A stretch of DNA of 64,000 nucleotides, from NCBI RefSeq assembly GCF_003144115.1, contig NW_020312009.1, positions 557,342-621,341 on the forward strand. The letters are read 5' to 3'. The stretch's first letter is position 1. Each line of letters begins with the position of its first letter. Below are positions 36,457 to 48,415 of the stretch, one piece after another. The notes beneath the pieces are model-generated. The model was given only the letters and a program-made list of their open reading frames with translations. It was not told the origin of the DNA and did not search any database. Made by a program: the position numbers and the translations under genes. This stretch comes from Tilletiopsis washingtonensis (taxonomy: Eukaryota > Basidiomycota > Exobasidiomycetes > Entylomatales).

Positions 36457-37730
36457 CTACTCGAGCGGCTCCTTGCGCAAGAAGCGGCCCAGCACCTCCT
36501 GGAACTCGTTGGGCCGCTCGGCCTGAACCCAGTGGCCGGCATCGAGCGAGACATGCTGCGCGTTGGGGAAGTAGGCGTCGCAGATTGGGATGTTTCGGCG
36601 GTTGATGTACCTGGGCAGCGGCTCAGCAACGAGCACATGCGTCCACCGGCACGCCCACTCACTTGCTCTTGGCGCCCTTCATGAACAGCGTCGGCCCGTC
36701 CCACGAGCGCACAGGCCGGCCCGAGCCCGCCTCTTCCTGCCCCGGCGCGTCAAACGGGAAGTCGCCGAGCGCCGGCAGCTGTGTCTGCAGGCTGCGTACG
36801 GGGATGCGGAAGGACCAGTGCGCCGCATCCTTGCGCCGCTCGAGGTTTGTGAGGAGGAAGGAGCGCACGCCGGCGTCCTGCCGAGGCATGGGTCAGTCGT
36901 GGGCCGGCTGCGAGGGTTTGAGCATGCGCACCGGCTCTGTGCGCTGCATGATCTCGTCGGCGTCCTTGCGCGAGGCGCACTTGGCCTCCTCAATCTCGAC
37001 CATGGCGTCCATGTAGCGCTGCAGAAGCAGTCAGCTCGCGCCGCGAATGGACTGCCAGCCTTGCTACGCACCGCAAACTCCGGACTCAGGCTGCCGCGCG
37101 CCGGCGCCATGTCCACCGACACGAGGCTGTGCAGCGGATGCGTCGGCTCGCCGACGCGAGAGAGGGCGAGAGTCTGGACTGTCTTGCCGCCCCTAGAAGC
37201 ACGGGTTCAGCCAGCGCCTGTAGCCAGCGCCTGTGATGAGACGCCCCCCGGCACTCACATGGAGTGGCCCACGAGGGCGACATGCTCGAGGCCATGCTGT
37301 GCGAAGAAGGCGCTGAGGTCGGCCGCGTGCTCCGAGTACGTCATGGACGAGGCATGCGGCGACGTGCCGTGGTTGCGCAGGTCCTGCCAAGCAGCATCAG
37401 TGACGGGCAGTGCGAGCGCTGCTCGCGCCCACGCACCACGGCCCACACGTCGAGGCCCCACTTTGCCGCCATGGCGCGTGCGATGCTGCGCCAGTTCTGC
37501 TTCGAGCCAAAGAGGCCGTGCGCCACGACGATGCTGCGCGGGCCGGCGCTGCCGAACGCCGAGCTGGCGGCGGCGGGCGCGGCATGGCGCTCGTACGCCA
37601 GCTCGATGGTGCTGCTGTCTGTGGAGACAGCGCGCCGCTGGCCGACGCCGGCGAGGCGTGTCAGTGCCGACGCGCGGCCCGATGGAGGCAGCCGAAGCGC
37701 GCAGCCGGAGCGCACGGAGACGGCGAGCAT
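36457..37730 (-). CDS. Mitochondrial-type alpha/beta hydrolase (ABHD11/IMO32 family)
   Basis: About 330 residues in six exons from the ATG at 37730. The N-terminal MLAVSVRSGCALRLPPSGRA is Arg/Ser-rich without acidic residues, fitting a mitochondrial presequence. The fold shows SIVVAHGLFGSKQNWRSIAR (oxyanion HG), DLRNHGTSPH, the nucleophile elbow LVGHSMGGK (Ser, spanning an exon join), and LVSVDMAPARG. The catalytic His is in LDAGHWVQAERPNEF, and the end is GRFLRKEPLE. Human ABHD11 and yeast Imo32 are mitochondrial matrix proteins of this type, the former tied to lipoylation of 2-oxoglutarate dehydrogenase. The exact substrate here is unknown. It is convergent with ATG11 and divergent from the SAP30BP gene (207-base spacer). 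Confidence 0.9.
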
Positions 37731-37937
37731 GCTGCGGGGCTTGTGGTGGTGTGTGGGAGAGAGGCCGCCGTGCAGCAGCAGCAAGCATGGCGAGGGGGCG
37801 CTCCGGATAATCCGCGCCCGGAAGAAGCGGCGGCGTGGGAGCGCAGATTCCTGGCCGTCTCCCGAGCGGCGCGCTTGGCCGTGACGGATGCGAGATGCAG
37901 CTTGCCTCTGCACCGCCATCATCCAGCAGCTTTGCGC

Positions 37938-39266
37938 ATGAAGGGTGCGTGTGCGAGCCTGCCGCCGCGTCGCTCGGCACTGACACGTGCACCATCAGGC
38001 CTTGTCGGTTACGACGTCGACTCCGACTCGGACGGCGAGGCAGGGCCCAGTGCGCCGCCGCCCGCGCCTCCTCGCCAGCCCGCCAGCGCTGCAACACCAA
38101 GCAGCGGCGCCCAGGTGCTGAACCCCGCAGCCGCTGTGCCAGCACACACGCCGCGCCTGGCGTCTACGCTCGCAGCAGGCAGCGCCAGCTCGAGCCCGCG
38201 GCCCAGCGCATCGGCGTCGCTCGGCGTCAAGCGCGGCTCGTCGCCCGCCGCAGCAGCGAGCCAGCGCGCGGCGGGCGCCAACGGCGCCTCTGCCGGGCCC
38301 TCCTCGCTGCGCCAGCTGGTATCGCCCCGGGGCGCCGCGCAGGACTCGCCGCTACGCGAGCAGCAGCGCGACTCGCCGGCGGCAGCGGCGTCGCAGCATG
38401 CCGGCGAAGAGCTGCTGGGCCTTCTGGCGCCGCCGCCGCTGGTGCGCGAGGATGGCAGCTTGGACTCGGAGTGGGGACTGCCGCAGCTGGAAGCAGGAGA
38501 GGTGGACCCGGCATTGGAGGTGAGTTCGTCCGCGAGAAGAGGAAAGGCAGTCGCTGGGCCACGAGGTGCATACGCCTGGTCGCCTGGGCCGAGCTCACCC
38601 TCACCCCTGCATCGTGCCAGGCCAAGCTGCTCAAGTTCTACGAGCTCAAGGCCTCAGGCACGCACTTCAACGTCTCGCTGGCGCGCAACCGACAACTGCG
38701 CAACCCGCACATCTACGCCAAGCTCGTTAAGTGGGTCGACGTGGACGAGGGCGCCAGCTGCTATCCGCAGCGCGCGCCCGACGCCTGGAATGCCACGCCG
38801 GCGCACCGCCGCACAATGATGCGCGAGGGCGGCAAGGATGTGCTTGGTGCGTCTATGTGGCGGTCAGTGTAGCCAAGCGAAAGTGCTGACGCTTTCCCCT
38901 GCCCCGCTAGCCGACATGCAACGAGCGCAGCAGGCGCAGCGCGATGCCGCACAGGCGCCAGGCAAAGCCCGCGCCATCGACTTTGCGCCGCCAAGTGTCA
39001 GCGCTGGGCCCACGGCGGACGCAGCGGCACTTGCGCTCAGCCGTGCCAACGCGGTGCGCGATCGGCTGATGGGCAAGGTTGGCGCCCGGGAGCCGGAGCG
39101 TGGCGGCGAGCGAGACCGGGAGAGGGAGAGGGAGCGCGAGCGTGACAGGGCGAAGGACTGGGCGCGGGACAGGGACCGTCATCGCGAGCGGGACGGAGAT
39201 CGGGGCCGAGACGGAGATGCAGACCGAAGGAGAGACGGGAGATGGGAGAGCTCGGCGCGCCGCTAG
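37938..39266 (+). CDS. HCNGP/SAP30BP-type protein
   Basis: 387 residues in three exons (37938-38519, 38621-38846, 38911-39266), all in phase. Near the N-terminus is SGLVGYDVDSDSDGEAG, the usual opening of this family. A Ser/Ala/Pro-rich stretch follows. The conserved HCNGP domain spans ~195-270: AKLLKFYELKASGTHFNVSL, RNPHIYAKLVKWVDVDE and AHRRTMMREGGKDVL. The C-terminus is an Arg-Asp/Arg-Glu repeat (GERDRERERERERDRAKDWA). Vertebrate SAP30BP is a transcriptional and splicing co-factor that promotes use of short introns, which fits a genome rich in 50-60-base introns (inference). It shares a 207-base divergent promoter with the hydrolase gene. Confidence 0.88.
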
Positions 39267-39342
39267 CTGCAATCTAGATACCTCTGCCGCTGCGGCAGTC
39301 TGCACCTCTTGCCCGCGTGAGGTCTGCTGCGATCCTGTTCTA

Positions 39343-40502
<1,160 letters not shown>

Positions 40503-40844
40503 GGAACGCGCGCGGCACGGAGATGGGACAGCAGCGCAAGGGTGGAAGGTGGTACGGAGCGGAGGGGCGCGTGGCCGTCCGTGCGCCTCGGCCTTGAGCC
40601 TGTATCACGTGTGACGCCCACGTCGAAAGCACACTTGCTCCCACGCTCGCACTTGCCGTCACTGTGACGTGGGTGTTGAAGCGACGCGACGCGTGTCGCG
40701 CCAAAGTGCGCGCTCGAGCGCAGCAGCGGGCGCTGGTGTTGGGCTTCGCTCCTCTCCACCACACCACATCCCATCGCTCGTCCCGGCTCCCACCCTCGTC
40801 ACTCAGAACCGCACCGTCACTCGTTCCTTCACATACCCGCCGCC
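40503..40844. promoter_or_regulatory. Shared divergent promoter DPM1/MSH6
   Basis: 342 bases between the divergent starts. The MSH6 side is C/T-rich (CTTCGCTCCTCTCCACCACA). Two short TGACG elements lie near 40610-40672 (GTGTGACGCCCACG, CACTGTGACGTGG). Confidence 0.5.
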
Positions 40845-43800
40845 ATGGCACCGCCCACGCCGGCAAAGGCCGGCAAGCAGACGACGCTGTTCAGCATGTG
40901 GAAGGCGAAGCCGGCGCCCGGCCCTGCGCCCGCTGCGCCGCGCGTGTCGGCATCCGCTCCTGCGACTGCTGCCGCCGCTCCCGCCGCCTCGTCGTCCAGC
41001 AAGTCGCCGCCCACCGACAAGGGCGCCATGAGACCGCCGCCGGCCCAGACGCCCCTGCGCAAGTCCCGCCCCGCGACAGTCGCCGCGCCGCCGGCCGACA
41101 CGCAGACGCCTCCTCCCACCGTACGTCGCCCGGGCCAGGCTGCGGCGTCTCGCGGTGCCAAGCGCGTCCTGGTCGCAAGCGATGATGAGGAGCAAGACGC
41201 GGACCAGGAGGATGAGGCCGAGACGCGTGCCAGTGCATCGCGGCCCACGGCGAAGAAGGCGGCCAAGGTGGTGCGCCCGGCGGCTGTCTCTGCATCCGCG
41301 AGCGGCGAGCCGACGCCGCCGGCGAGCTCGCCGCTGGTGCCAGATGCTGCTCAAGACTCCGAGTCAAGTGCGAGCCGGCAGCCAACTGCCGCTGCTTCCT
41401 CGTCTCGTGCAGCCAGATCAGTTCAAGCTTCGGATGACGAGGACGAGGCTGTGGTGCCTCTGCGGCGAGTGAGTGATGCGGGGTGTATGCGGCAGGATCT
41501 TCCTGCCGCATACACGAGGGCTATCCTGCGGCACAGACCGCATGTATGCGCCTCTTTTCGCTTGCGCTGTCTTGCGACCGCCTGCTGACTGCCATCACCC
41601 ACAGCGCGCAACTCTGAAGCGTCCCGCGTACTTCGAGTCTGATGCCGAGAGCGCCTCTGCTGCAACGGCCGAGAGCGACTCGGACGACGCATTCGCGCCC
41701 GTCTCCGCCAGCAAGGCCAACGGCCGCGGCAAGGCCGGACCCGCCGCGAAGAAGGCGCGCGGCCGAGCCGATGACGACTGGCTGGTCGACGACGACGACA
41801 GCGAGAGTGCCGCCTTGACTGACGCCAGTGGTGAGTGGCCTGAGCTTCCTTGGCGTCGCAGCCGCTGATACGTGCATGCAGCGATGGACGTCGACACGGA
41901 AGCCGAAGCTGGACCGAGCCGCGCTGCACCCAAGAAGAAGGCTCCTGCGCGCCGCGTGGTCGAGGACACGGACGGCGAAGGCGCCTCGGGCAGCCGTCTT
42001 GCAGTGAGTTTTGCTGTCTCCGCGCGCCAGTCGCCCATTCCTGACCTTGGCTCTCAGTCCTTCAAGATGGGCGCTGCGCCCGCTGGCCGCAGCAGCGGCA
42101 GCCCGCCGAGCCGCGACGTGCCCGCCAGCAAGCCGCGCACGCAGAGCCTGGCGCACCTCACCAAGGCCGAGCGCCGCGCCGTCGAGGAGCGCCAGAAGAA
42201 GACGGCCAACGAGGTCGCGTACAGCTTCCTGCAGGACCTGCGCGACAAGGACGGCAACCGGCCCGGCGAGCCCGAGTACGACCCGCGCACGCTCTACGTG
42301 CCCAAGAGCGCCTGGAAGGGCTTCACGCCGTTCGAGGTGCAGTTCTGGGAGATCAAGCAGAAGCACTGGGACACGGTGCTCTTCTTCCAGAAGGGCAAAT
42401 TCTACGAGCTGTACGAGGAGGACGCGCTCATCGGGCACCGCGAGTTCGACCTCAAGCTGACGGACCGCGTCAAGATGAAGATGGTCGGCGTGCCCGAGTC
42501 GTCGTTCGAAATGTTCGCCAACAAGTTCCTCGCGCTCGGCTACAAGGTCGGCCGCGTCGACCAGTGCGAGACGGCGGTGGCCAAGGGCATGCGCGTCGGC
42601 GAGAAGACGCGCGGCGGCGGCAGCGAGATCGTGCGCCGCGAGCTGCGCCACGTGCTCACCGGCGGCACCATCGTCGACGCCTCGTGCCTGCCCGACGACA
42701 TGAGCAGCTACTGCGTCTCGATCAAGGAGATGTTCCTCGGTGCGCTCAACGGCGACGCGGGCTCGGAGACGGCCGCCGCCGTGCCGACCTTTGGCGTGTG
42801 CATCCTCGACGCCGCCACGGCCGAGTTCCGCCTGACGCATTTCGACGACGACGCCAGCCGCACGCGCCTCGAGACGCTCCTGCGCAGCCTGCGCATCAAG
42901 GAGCTGATGCACGAGAAGGCCGGCCTCTCGCAGCGCACCATGCGCGTGCTGCGCAACACGGTGCCGCTCAGCTGCCAGACGACGATGCTCAAGGCCGGCT
43001 CGGAGTTCCTGGACCTGCACGGCGCACGGCGCAAGCTCGACGCGCTCTTTGCGCCGGGCGAGGAGACCACCGAGGCCTCCGTCTTTCCCGCGGCGATCCA
43101 GAAGATGCTCGACAAGCCAGCAGCCATGTCGGCGCTGGGCGGCATGCTCTGGTACCTCGAGCAGCTCAACCTCGACGCCGACCTGGTCTCGAGCCGCAAC
43201 TTCGACGTCTTTGACCCGCTGCGCCAGGACGCGTGCCTGGTGCTCGACGCCCAGTCGCTCACGCACCTCAATGTGCTCTCGAATGAGCAGGGCGACGACG
43301 AGGGCACGCTGCACCGTTTGCTGAACCGCTGCATCACGCCGTTCGGCAAGCGTCTCTTCAAGATCTGGCTCGTCGCGCCGCTCGCCGCGCGCGCTCCGCT
43401 CGAGGCGCGTCATGACGCCGTGGACGCCTTCCTGACGAACCCGACGTTCGAGGACGAGTTCGACGGCTTTGCACGCAGCCTGCCCGACATCGAGCGTATC
43501 ATGCCGCGCATCTACGCCGGCAAGTGCAAGCCAGCCGACTTCACGCGCACGCTCAAGGCGCTCACGCGCATCGACCCGGCCGTCGAGCGCCTGCTCGAGC
43601 TTGCGCACGACTTCGCCACGCCCGTCGTCGGCGACCTGCTGCGTTCCATTCCTGCCGTGGCCAAGCGCTCCTCTCGTCTGCAGAGCATGTTCACCGTGCA
43701 GGAAGATGGCGCCTTCTCGCCGCGCCGCAACGTGCACCAGGACTACGATGCGGCCGACGACGCGATCGCGAAGATCGAGCGTGATCTGGAGAACGAGCTC

Positions 43801-45308
43801 GCCAAGGCAGCCAAGGCCGTCGGCCTCGAGAAGCGCCAGGTCAAGTGGAAGCACATCGGCACCAAGGAGATCTACCAGGTCGAGGTGCCAATCAAGACGC
43901 GCGTGCCCAACGACTGGGCGCTCATGTCGCAGGTGAAGGACTACAAGCGCTACTACTCGCCGGCCGTGCGCGACCTGGTGCAGCAGCTCAAGGAGGCGCG
44001 CGAGACGCGCCTCGCCGCGCTCAAGGAGTTCCACGCGCAGCTCTTTGTCGAGTTCTCCGACGACGGCCCGCTCTTCCTGCGCGCAGTCAAGGGCCTGGCA
44101 GAGCTCGACTGCCTGCTCAGCCTCGCCAAGGCATCGTACGCCATGGGCGAGCCTACGTGCCGCCCCGAATTTGTGGACTGCGAGACTGCGCTCGTGGACT
44201 TCGAGGAGCTGCGCCACCCGTGCATGGCCACGGCCTCGGGTGCCGACTTCATCGCCAACAACGTGGCGCTCGGCGGCGAGCACGACGAGGTCGTCATCCT
44301 CACTGGCGGCAACATGGCGGGCAAGTCGACGACGGCCCGCACCACGGCCACCGCGGTCATCCTGGCGCAGATGGGCTGCCGCGTGCCGGCCACGCGTGCG
44401 CGCATCTCGCCCGTCGACCGCATCGCGAGCCGCATGGGTGCCAACGACCAGGTGAGTAGCACGAATGGAACTTGCGAGCGCCCCACCTGACGCTTTTGCC
44501 TCGTCAGATCTTCCGTAACAACAGCACCTTCATGGTCGAGATGCTGGAGGCGTCCCGCGTGAGTGCAGCAGCAGACAATGCGTCCTCGCCTCACTTCTGA
44601 CCCGCGTACCCGCAGATCATCCGCGAGTGCACGCCTCGCTCTCTGGTCATCATGGATGAGCTCGGCCGCGGCACCTCGACGTTCGACGGCACCTCGATCG
44701 CCTTTGCGGTGCTGCACCACCTCGTGGGCCGCACGCGCTGCCTCTCCTTCTTCCTCACGCACTATACCTCGCTGGCGTTCGACTTTGCCTCGTACCCGCG
44801 CGTCAGCAACAAGCACATGCAGGTGCTCGTCGACGATGCCAAGCGCGAGGTCGTGTTCACGTGAGTGGCTCAAAGCACCGACGACTCTGCCTCACCTCTG
44901 ACGCCGCGCTCCAGCTACCGCCTTGTGCCGGGCATCGCCGAGTCGTCGTACGGCACGCAGGTCGCGGCGCTCGCCGGCGTGCCGCTGTCGATCTGTGACC
45001 GCGCGCAGAGCGTGTCTAAGGAGTTCATGCTGGCGAGCAAGGAGCACCAGGCGCAGCGTGCGCAGTCGCGCGTGCCCATGTCGACGCTGGCAGACTTTGC
45101 GCACCTCTTCAAGTGTGCAAGCGCCAAGCGTGGCCCGCAGCCGGGCGCCGGAGATGAGGAGGCCGAGGCCGCCGAGGCCGCACGCACGGCCAAGATCGTC
45201 AGCCAGCTCGAGGTGATCAAGGCACAGATCGGCACGCTGGGCCTGCAGACGGAGCACGACGCCTCGATGAGCAACCCCATCTTGGTCCCCGCACAAGCCT
45301 GTACGTAG
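40845..45308 (+). CDS. MSH6: DNA mismatch repair protein Msh6
   Basis: Partner of Msh2 in MutS-alpha. 1,351 residues in seven exons if it ends at the TAG at 45306. Exons are 40845-41468, 41605-41830, 41882-42003, 42058-44451, 44508-44558, 44616-44860 and 44915-45308. The N-terminal [10 protein letters not shown] is a PCNA-interacting (PIP) box. It is followed by ~330 disordered, acidic and basic residues. The mismatch-binding domain has [18 protein letters not shown] (Phe-x-Glu). The ATPase shows [15 protein letters not shown] (Walker A, GGNMAGKS instead of the usual GPNMAGKS), [39 protein letters not shown] (Walker B) and FFLTHY. The last exon runs in frame through a good intron donor (GCCT|GTACGT at 45301) toward ECO1; see findings. 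Confidence 0.96.
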
Positions 45309-46592
45309 CCACAAGCCTGAGCCCACCCGGCCACGGCCTGCGCAATGCATTCTCTGATGCAGCGAGCAGGCTGAGCGGGCGAGGGACGCGTGAGAGGCAG
45401 AGAGCTGACACAGTCCCGGCCCTTCTTCACAGCGCAGACACCACAGACTAAGCGGCCCGCAGCACGGCAGGCCAGCTACGGCGGACAGGCGGCCAAACGG
45501 CAGCGCATCGTCTCCTCGCCGGCTTCAGCAGGCAGCACCACGCCCGGCGGTCGGCGTAGCCCGCGCAGACACGGCATCTCGAGCAGCGATGTGCCCAGCA
45601 GCCCCTCGCGCGCCAGCGCTCGTCTCGAGATCAGCTCGCCAGCGACGTCAGTTGACAGCGCGGCGCGAGACTCGCCGCCGCCCTCGCCGTCCCTCAAGGG
45701 CCGTTCGTCCGCCCTGTCCAGCCGTGCACTGCAGCCTCTGCGGCCCAAGCAGCCGGAGCAGATGGTGCTCGACCTCGGCCAGAGCATCCGCACGACGTGC
45801 CGCGAGTGCGAGATGTCGTACGACCGCTCCGACACACAGGATGCGGCGCTGCACGCAAAGCACCACGAGCGCATGACGCGCGGCGTCGAGTGGAGCAACC
45901 GCAGCCTCCTCGCCGCCGGCACCGAGGTCGCCACCAAGACGCTGCGCGCGCCGCTGGTCAAGCGCCTGCGCGGCAAGACGGCCGAGGTGCTGGGCGACGA
46001 CGAGGTGCACATCCTCTCGTACTCGCTCGGAGGCACCGATGCGATGGTTGCGCGCAAGCTGGCCGAGGTGGCTCGCAACATCGACGACGCCCTCGGCGCT
46101 GCGCCGCTCGACGAGGTCACGCAGCGCTCGTGCAAGGTGCTGGTGGCCGTCAGCTCGACGCGCGGCGGCCGCGTGCTGGCAGCTGCCGTCGTGGGGCGCA
46201 CCAAGGCCGGTGCCGCGCGCCGGGTGCTGTCTGCGAGCGAGCGCGACGAGGATGCCTCTGCCAGCACCACACGTCTCGACGACGGCGGCGACGCCATCTT
46301 CGTCTCTGCGCCGCTGTCCGCCGAGCAGACGCCGCCGCTCGCAGTGCACCGCATCCACGTGCTGCCTATCGCTCGGCGTGCGGGCCTCGGCATCGCCCTG
46401 CTCGACGCTGCGCTGAGCACCGCCGTCTACGGCCTGTCTGCTGCGGCTCTGGAGCAGCAGTATGGCCACCGCGCCTGCGCCACGGCCTTCAGCCAGCCGA
46501 CGGAGGCTGGCCGGCGTCTCGCTGAGGCCTGGATTGCCAAAGGCGCATCCTTGGACGCCGCCAAGCCCCGCCTGCTCGTCTTTGGCGACTGA
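45267..46592 (+). CDS. ECO1: Sister-chromatid cohesion acetyltransferase Eco1, N-terminus shared with MSH6 last exon
   Basis: Acetylates Smc3 during S phase to establish cohesion. The main exon (45433-46592) encodes a disordered Arg/Ser-rich region. A C2H2 finger follows, TTCRECEMSYDRSDTQDAAL with HAKHH, then a GNAT-like acetyltransferase fold ending in VHRIHVLPIARRAGLGIALL and the family signature AFSQPTEAGRRLAEAW. No ATG lies in frame between 45375 and 45762, so an upstream exon is needed or the protein starts at 45762. The acceptor at 45431-45432 joins in phase to the donor at 45301. The nearest in-frame ATG is at 45267 inside the MSH6 last exon, giving a 397-residue protein that starts [21 protein letters not shown] full MSH6-ECO1 fusion of 1,735 residues is the other reading. 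The family call is firm; the start is not. Confidence 0.85.
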
Positions 46593-46751
46593 GGGCGCCT
46601 TCTCCCATCCATTCCTGCACCATGTACCACCATCTCTGGACTCTTATGACAACACAATGCATACTCACCGACACACGCAGAGCATCTCGTCTTGGAGTAT
46701 CTGTGAGGCATAACCATTGCAACCGGAGCACATAACGATACCACGAGCCGT

Positions 46752-48139
46752 CTATTCGTCGTCGTAGGAGAACTTGAACGAGCTGTGCATGCGCAGCGTT
46801 AGCCTCCGTCTCAGGCGTGAGAGACACAGCACTCACTTGCTGCCGAGCGCAATCTCGCCGCCCGAGTAGTTGCCGCGCTTCTTCTTGTTCTTGGCCTTTG
46901 TGAAGCCCTTGCCGCGCGTGGGCAGCAGGTCCGCCGACGCCTTGGCGCCATAGCCGGACTGGCCGGCCTGTGAATGTGTCAGCTTACAGAAGACGGCCGC
47001 CGCTAAGTTGATGAAGAGATGAGACGAGGCATACTCACTGCGGCCTCGTAGCTCATGTCCTTCATGCCCTCGTGCGCGTACTCGACGGCATCGCTCTTGA
47101 CGCGCTGAAACGGCGTGCCGGTGCTGCGTCGGCCCTTTGCGCCTGCGGCGCCGCTGCCGCTCGGCGTGCTGAAGGGCGCCGGCGACGCAGAGGCGGATGC
47201 CGGGACTGGCCGCGGAGTGGGAGCCGGTGGCGCGGGCGTGGAGGGCGCGGTGGCCATGACGGCATCACCATCCGAATCGGACGAGTCGGAAGAAGAGGAA
47301 GAAGAGGACGAGCTGCTAGAGCTGGACGACGAGCTGCTGCTGCTAGAGCTGGAGCTAGAGCTGGAGCTGGAAGAGCTGGACGAGCTTGAGGAGCTCGAAG
47401 AGCTGTCCGACTCGTCTCCGGAGTCTGAGTCGGAGTCGCTCGAGCTGCTCGAGCTGCTCGAGCTGCTGCTACTGCTGCTACTCGAGGAGCTGCTGCTGCT
47501 GTCGCTATCGCTGCTGCTGCCCTCGTCATCGGCCGCACGCTTGCGCTTTGCGGCAGTGGCTGCGGCAGGTGCGGCGGCCGGCGTCGGGGTCTGCAGTGCC
47601 ACGCTGACGGCCACAGTGCTGGCGCCGGCGCTCGAGGCCTCGTCCTCGCTCTCGCTCTCCGAGTCGGAGCTGTCAGACTCGGACGAAGAGGACGACGACG
47701 ACGACGATGACGACGAAGAGGATGAAGACGAAGAGGAGGATGAGGACGAAGAGGAGCTGCGCGCCGTCGACGACGCTGGCGCTGCTGGCGCAGCAGTGAC
47801 AGCAGCGGCAGAAGCGGCGGGCGCGGCGTCCGACTCGTCGCCCGAGCTCTCGTCGTCGCTCTCGCTGCCGCTGTCGCTGTCGCTCGAGCTGTCATCACTG
47901 CTCGCCTGCGCGGCAGCGGCCTGCTCGCCGCCGAACGTGGCGAGCATGCGCTGGCTGGTGGAGCGGCGCAGCGCGGCGGGCAGCGGCTGCACCTGCTGCT
48001 CGGCCACCAGCGCGGCGGCCGTCTGCGGCGCCACCTCGGCGAGGTAGGCGTGGATGGCCTGCAGCGTCGGCTCTGCAGGAGTGGTCAGCCTGGGTAGAGA
48101 TACGCGCAGTCGCGACTACGCACTAGAGGGAGAGGCCAT
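46752..48139 (-). CDS. SRP40: Nucleolar Nopp140/SRP40-type phosphoprotein
   Basis: 403 residues in four exons: 48124-48139 (16 bases), 47039-48072, 46837-46967 and 46752-46782. The N-terminus KPTLQAIHAYLAEVAPQT resembles the LisH-like start of Nopp140. Residues ~60-280 are alternating serine and Asp/Glu tracts, the multiple CK2-type acidic-serine repeats of the family. The conserved C-terminal SRP40 domain is clear: GTPFQRVKSDAVEYAHEGMK, ADLLPTRGKGFTKAKNKKKR and NYSGGEIALGSNSFKFS. The protein chaperones box C/D and H/ACA snoRNPs in nucleoli and Cajal bodies. The repeat region has long GAG/GAC-GAA runs and is prone to length change. It is convergent with ECO1 and divergent from DBR1. Confidence 0.9.
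47268..47770. repeat. Acidic-serine coding repeat tract in SRP40
   Basis: Low-complexity coding DNA made of short serine and Asp/Glu codon repeats (plus strand: GAGCTGGAGCTAGAGCTGGA, GACGACGACGACGACGATGA). Translated on the minus strand it gives Ser runs broken by SDSDS and DSES. Confidence 0.85.
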
Positions 48140-48415
48140 CGTGGCTCGCTGTGCGTGGAGGATGGGTGAGGAGAAGGAAGGAAGAGGCTCGTGTGAGGCA
48201 AGCGCAAGGCTTGCCGCGCCAGAATTTCGCTGCCCCTCTCCCGGCCGAGAGGCGGCGCTTGCGACTGTTCCCACGCGCCGGGACCAGCATGAGGGCTGCT
48301 CTCCGCACATCCTGCTTCTCGCCGCTGCTTCCTTCCGCTCCGCATCAGCCACCCGACTCCAGCCGGTGCGACCCGCCTCGCCCGCCGCGCCCTCCGCGCC
48401 ACACCCTTCTGCGCC

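Noticed and set aside
41521-44283. 920-residue minus-strand open frame opposite MSH6
   Set aside because: It is an antisense shadow of the MSH6 coding exon caused by high GC third positions; its composition is Arg/Leu/His-rich with no domain.
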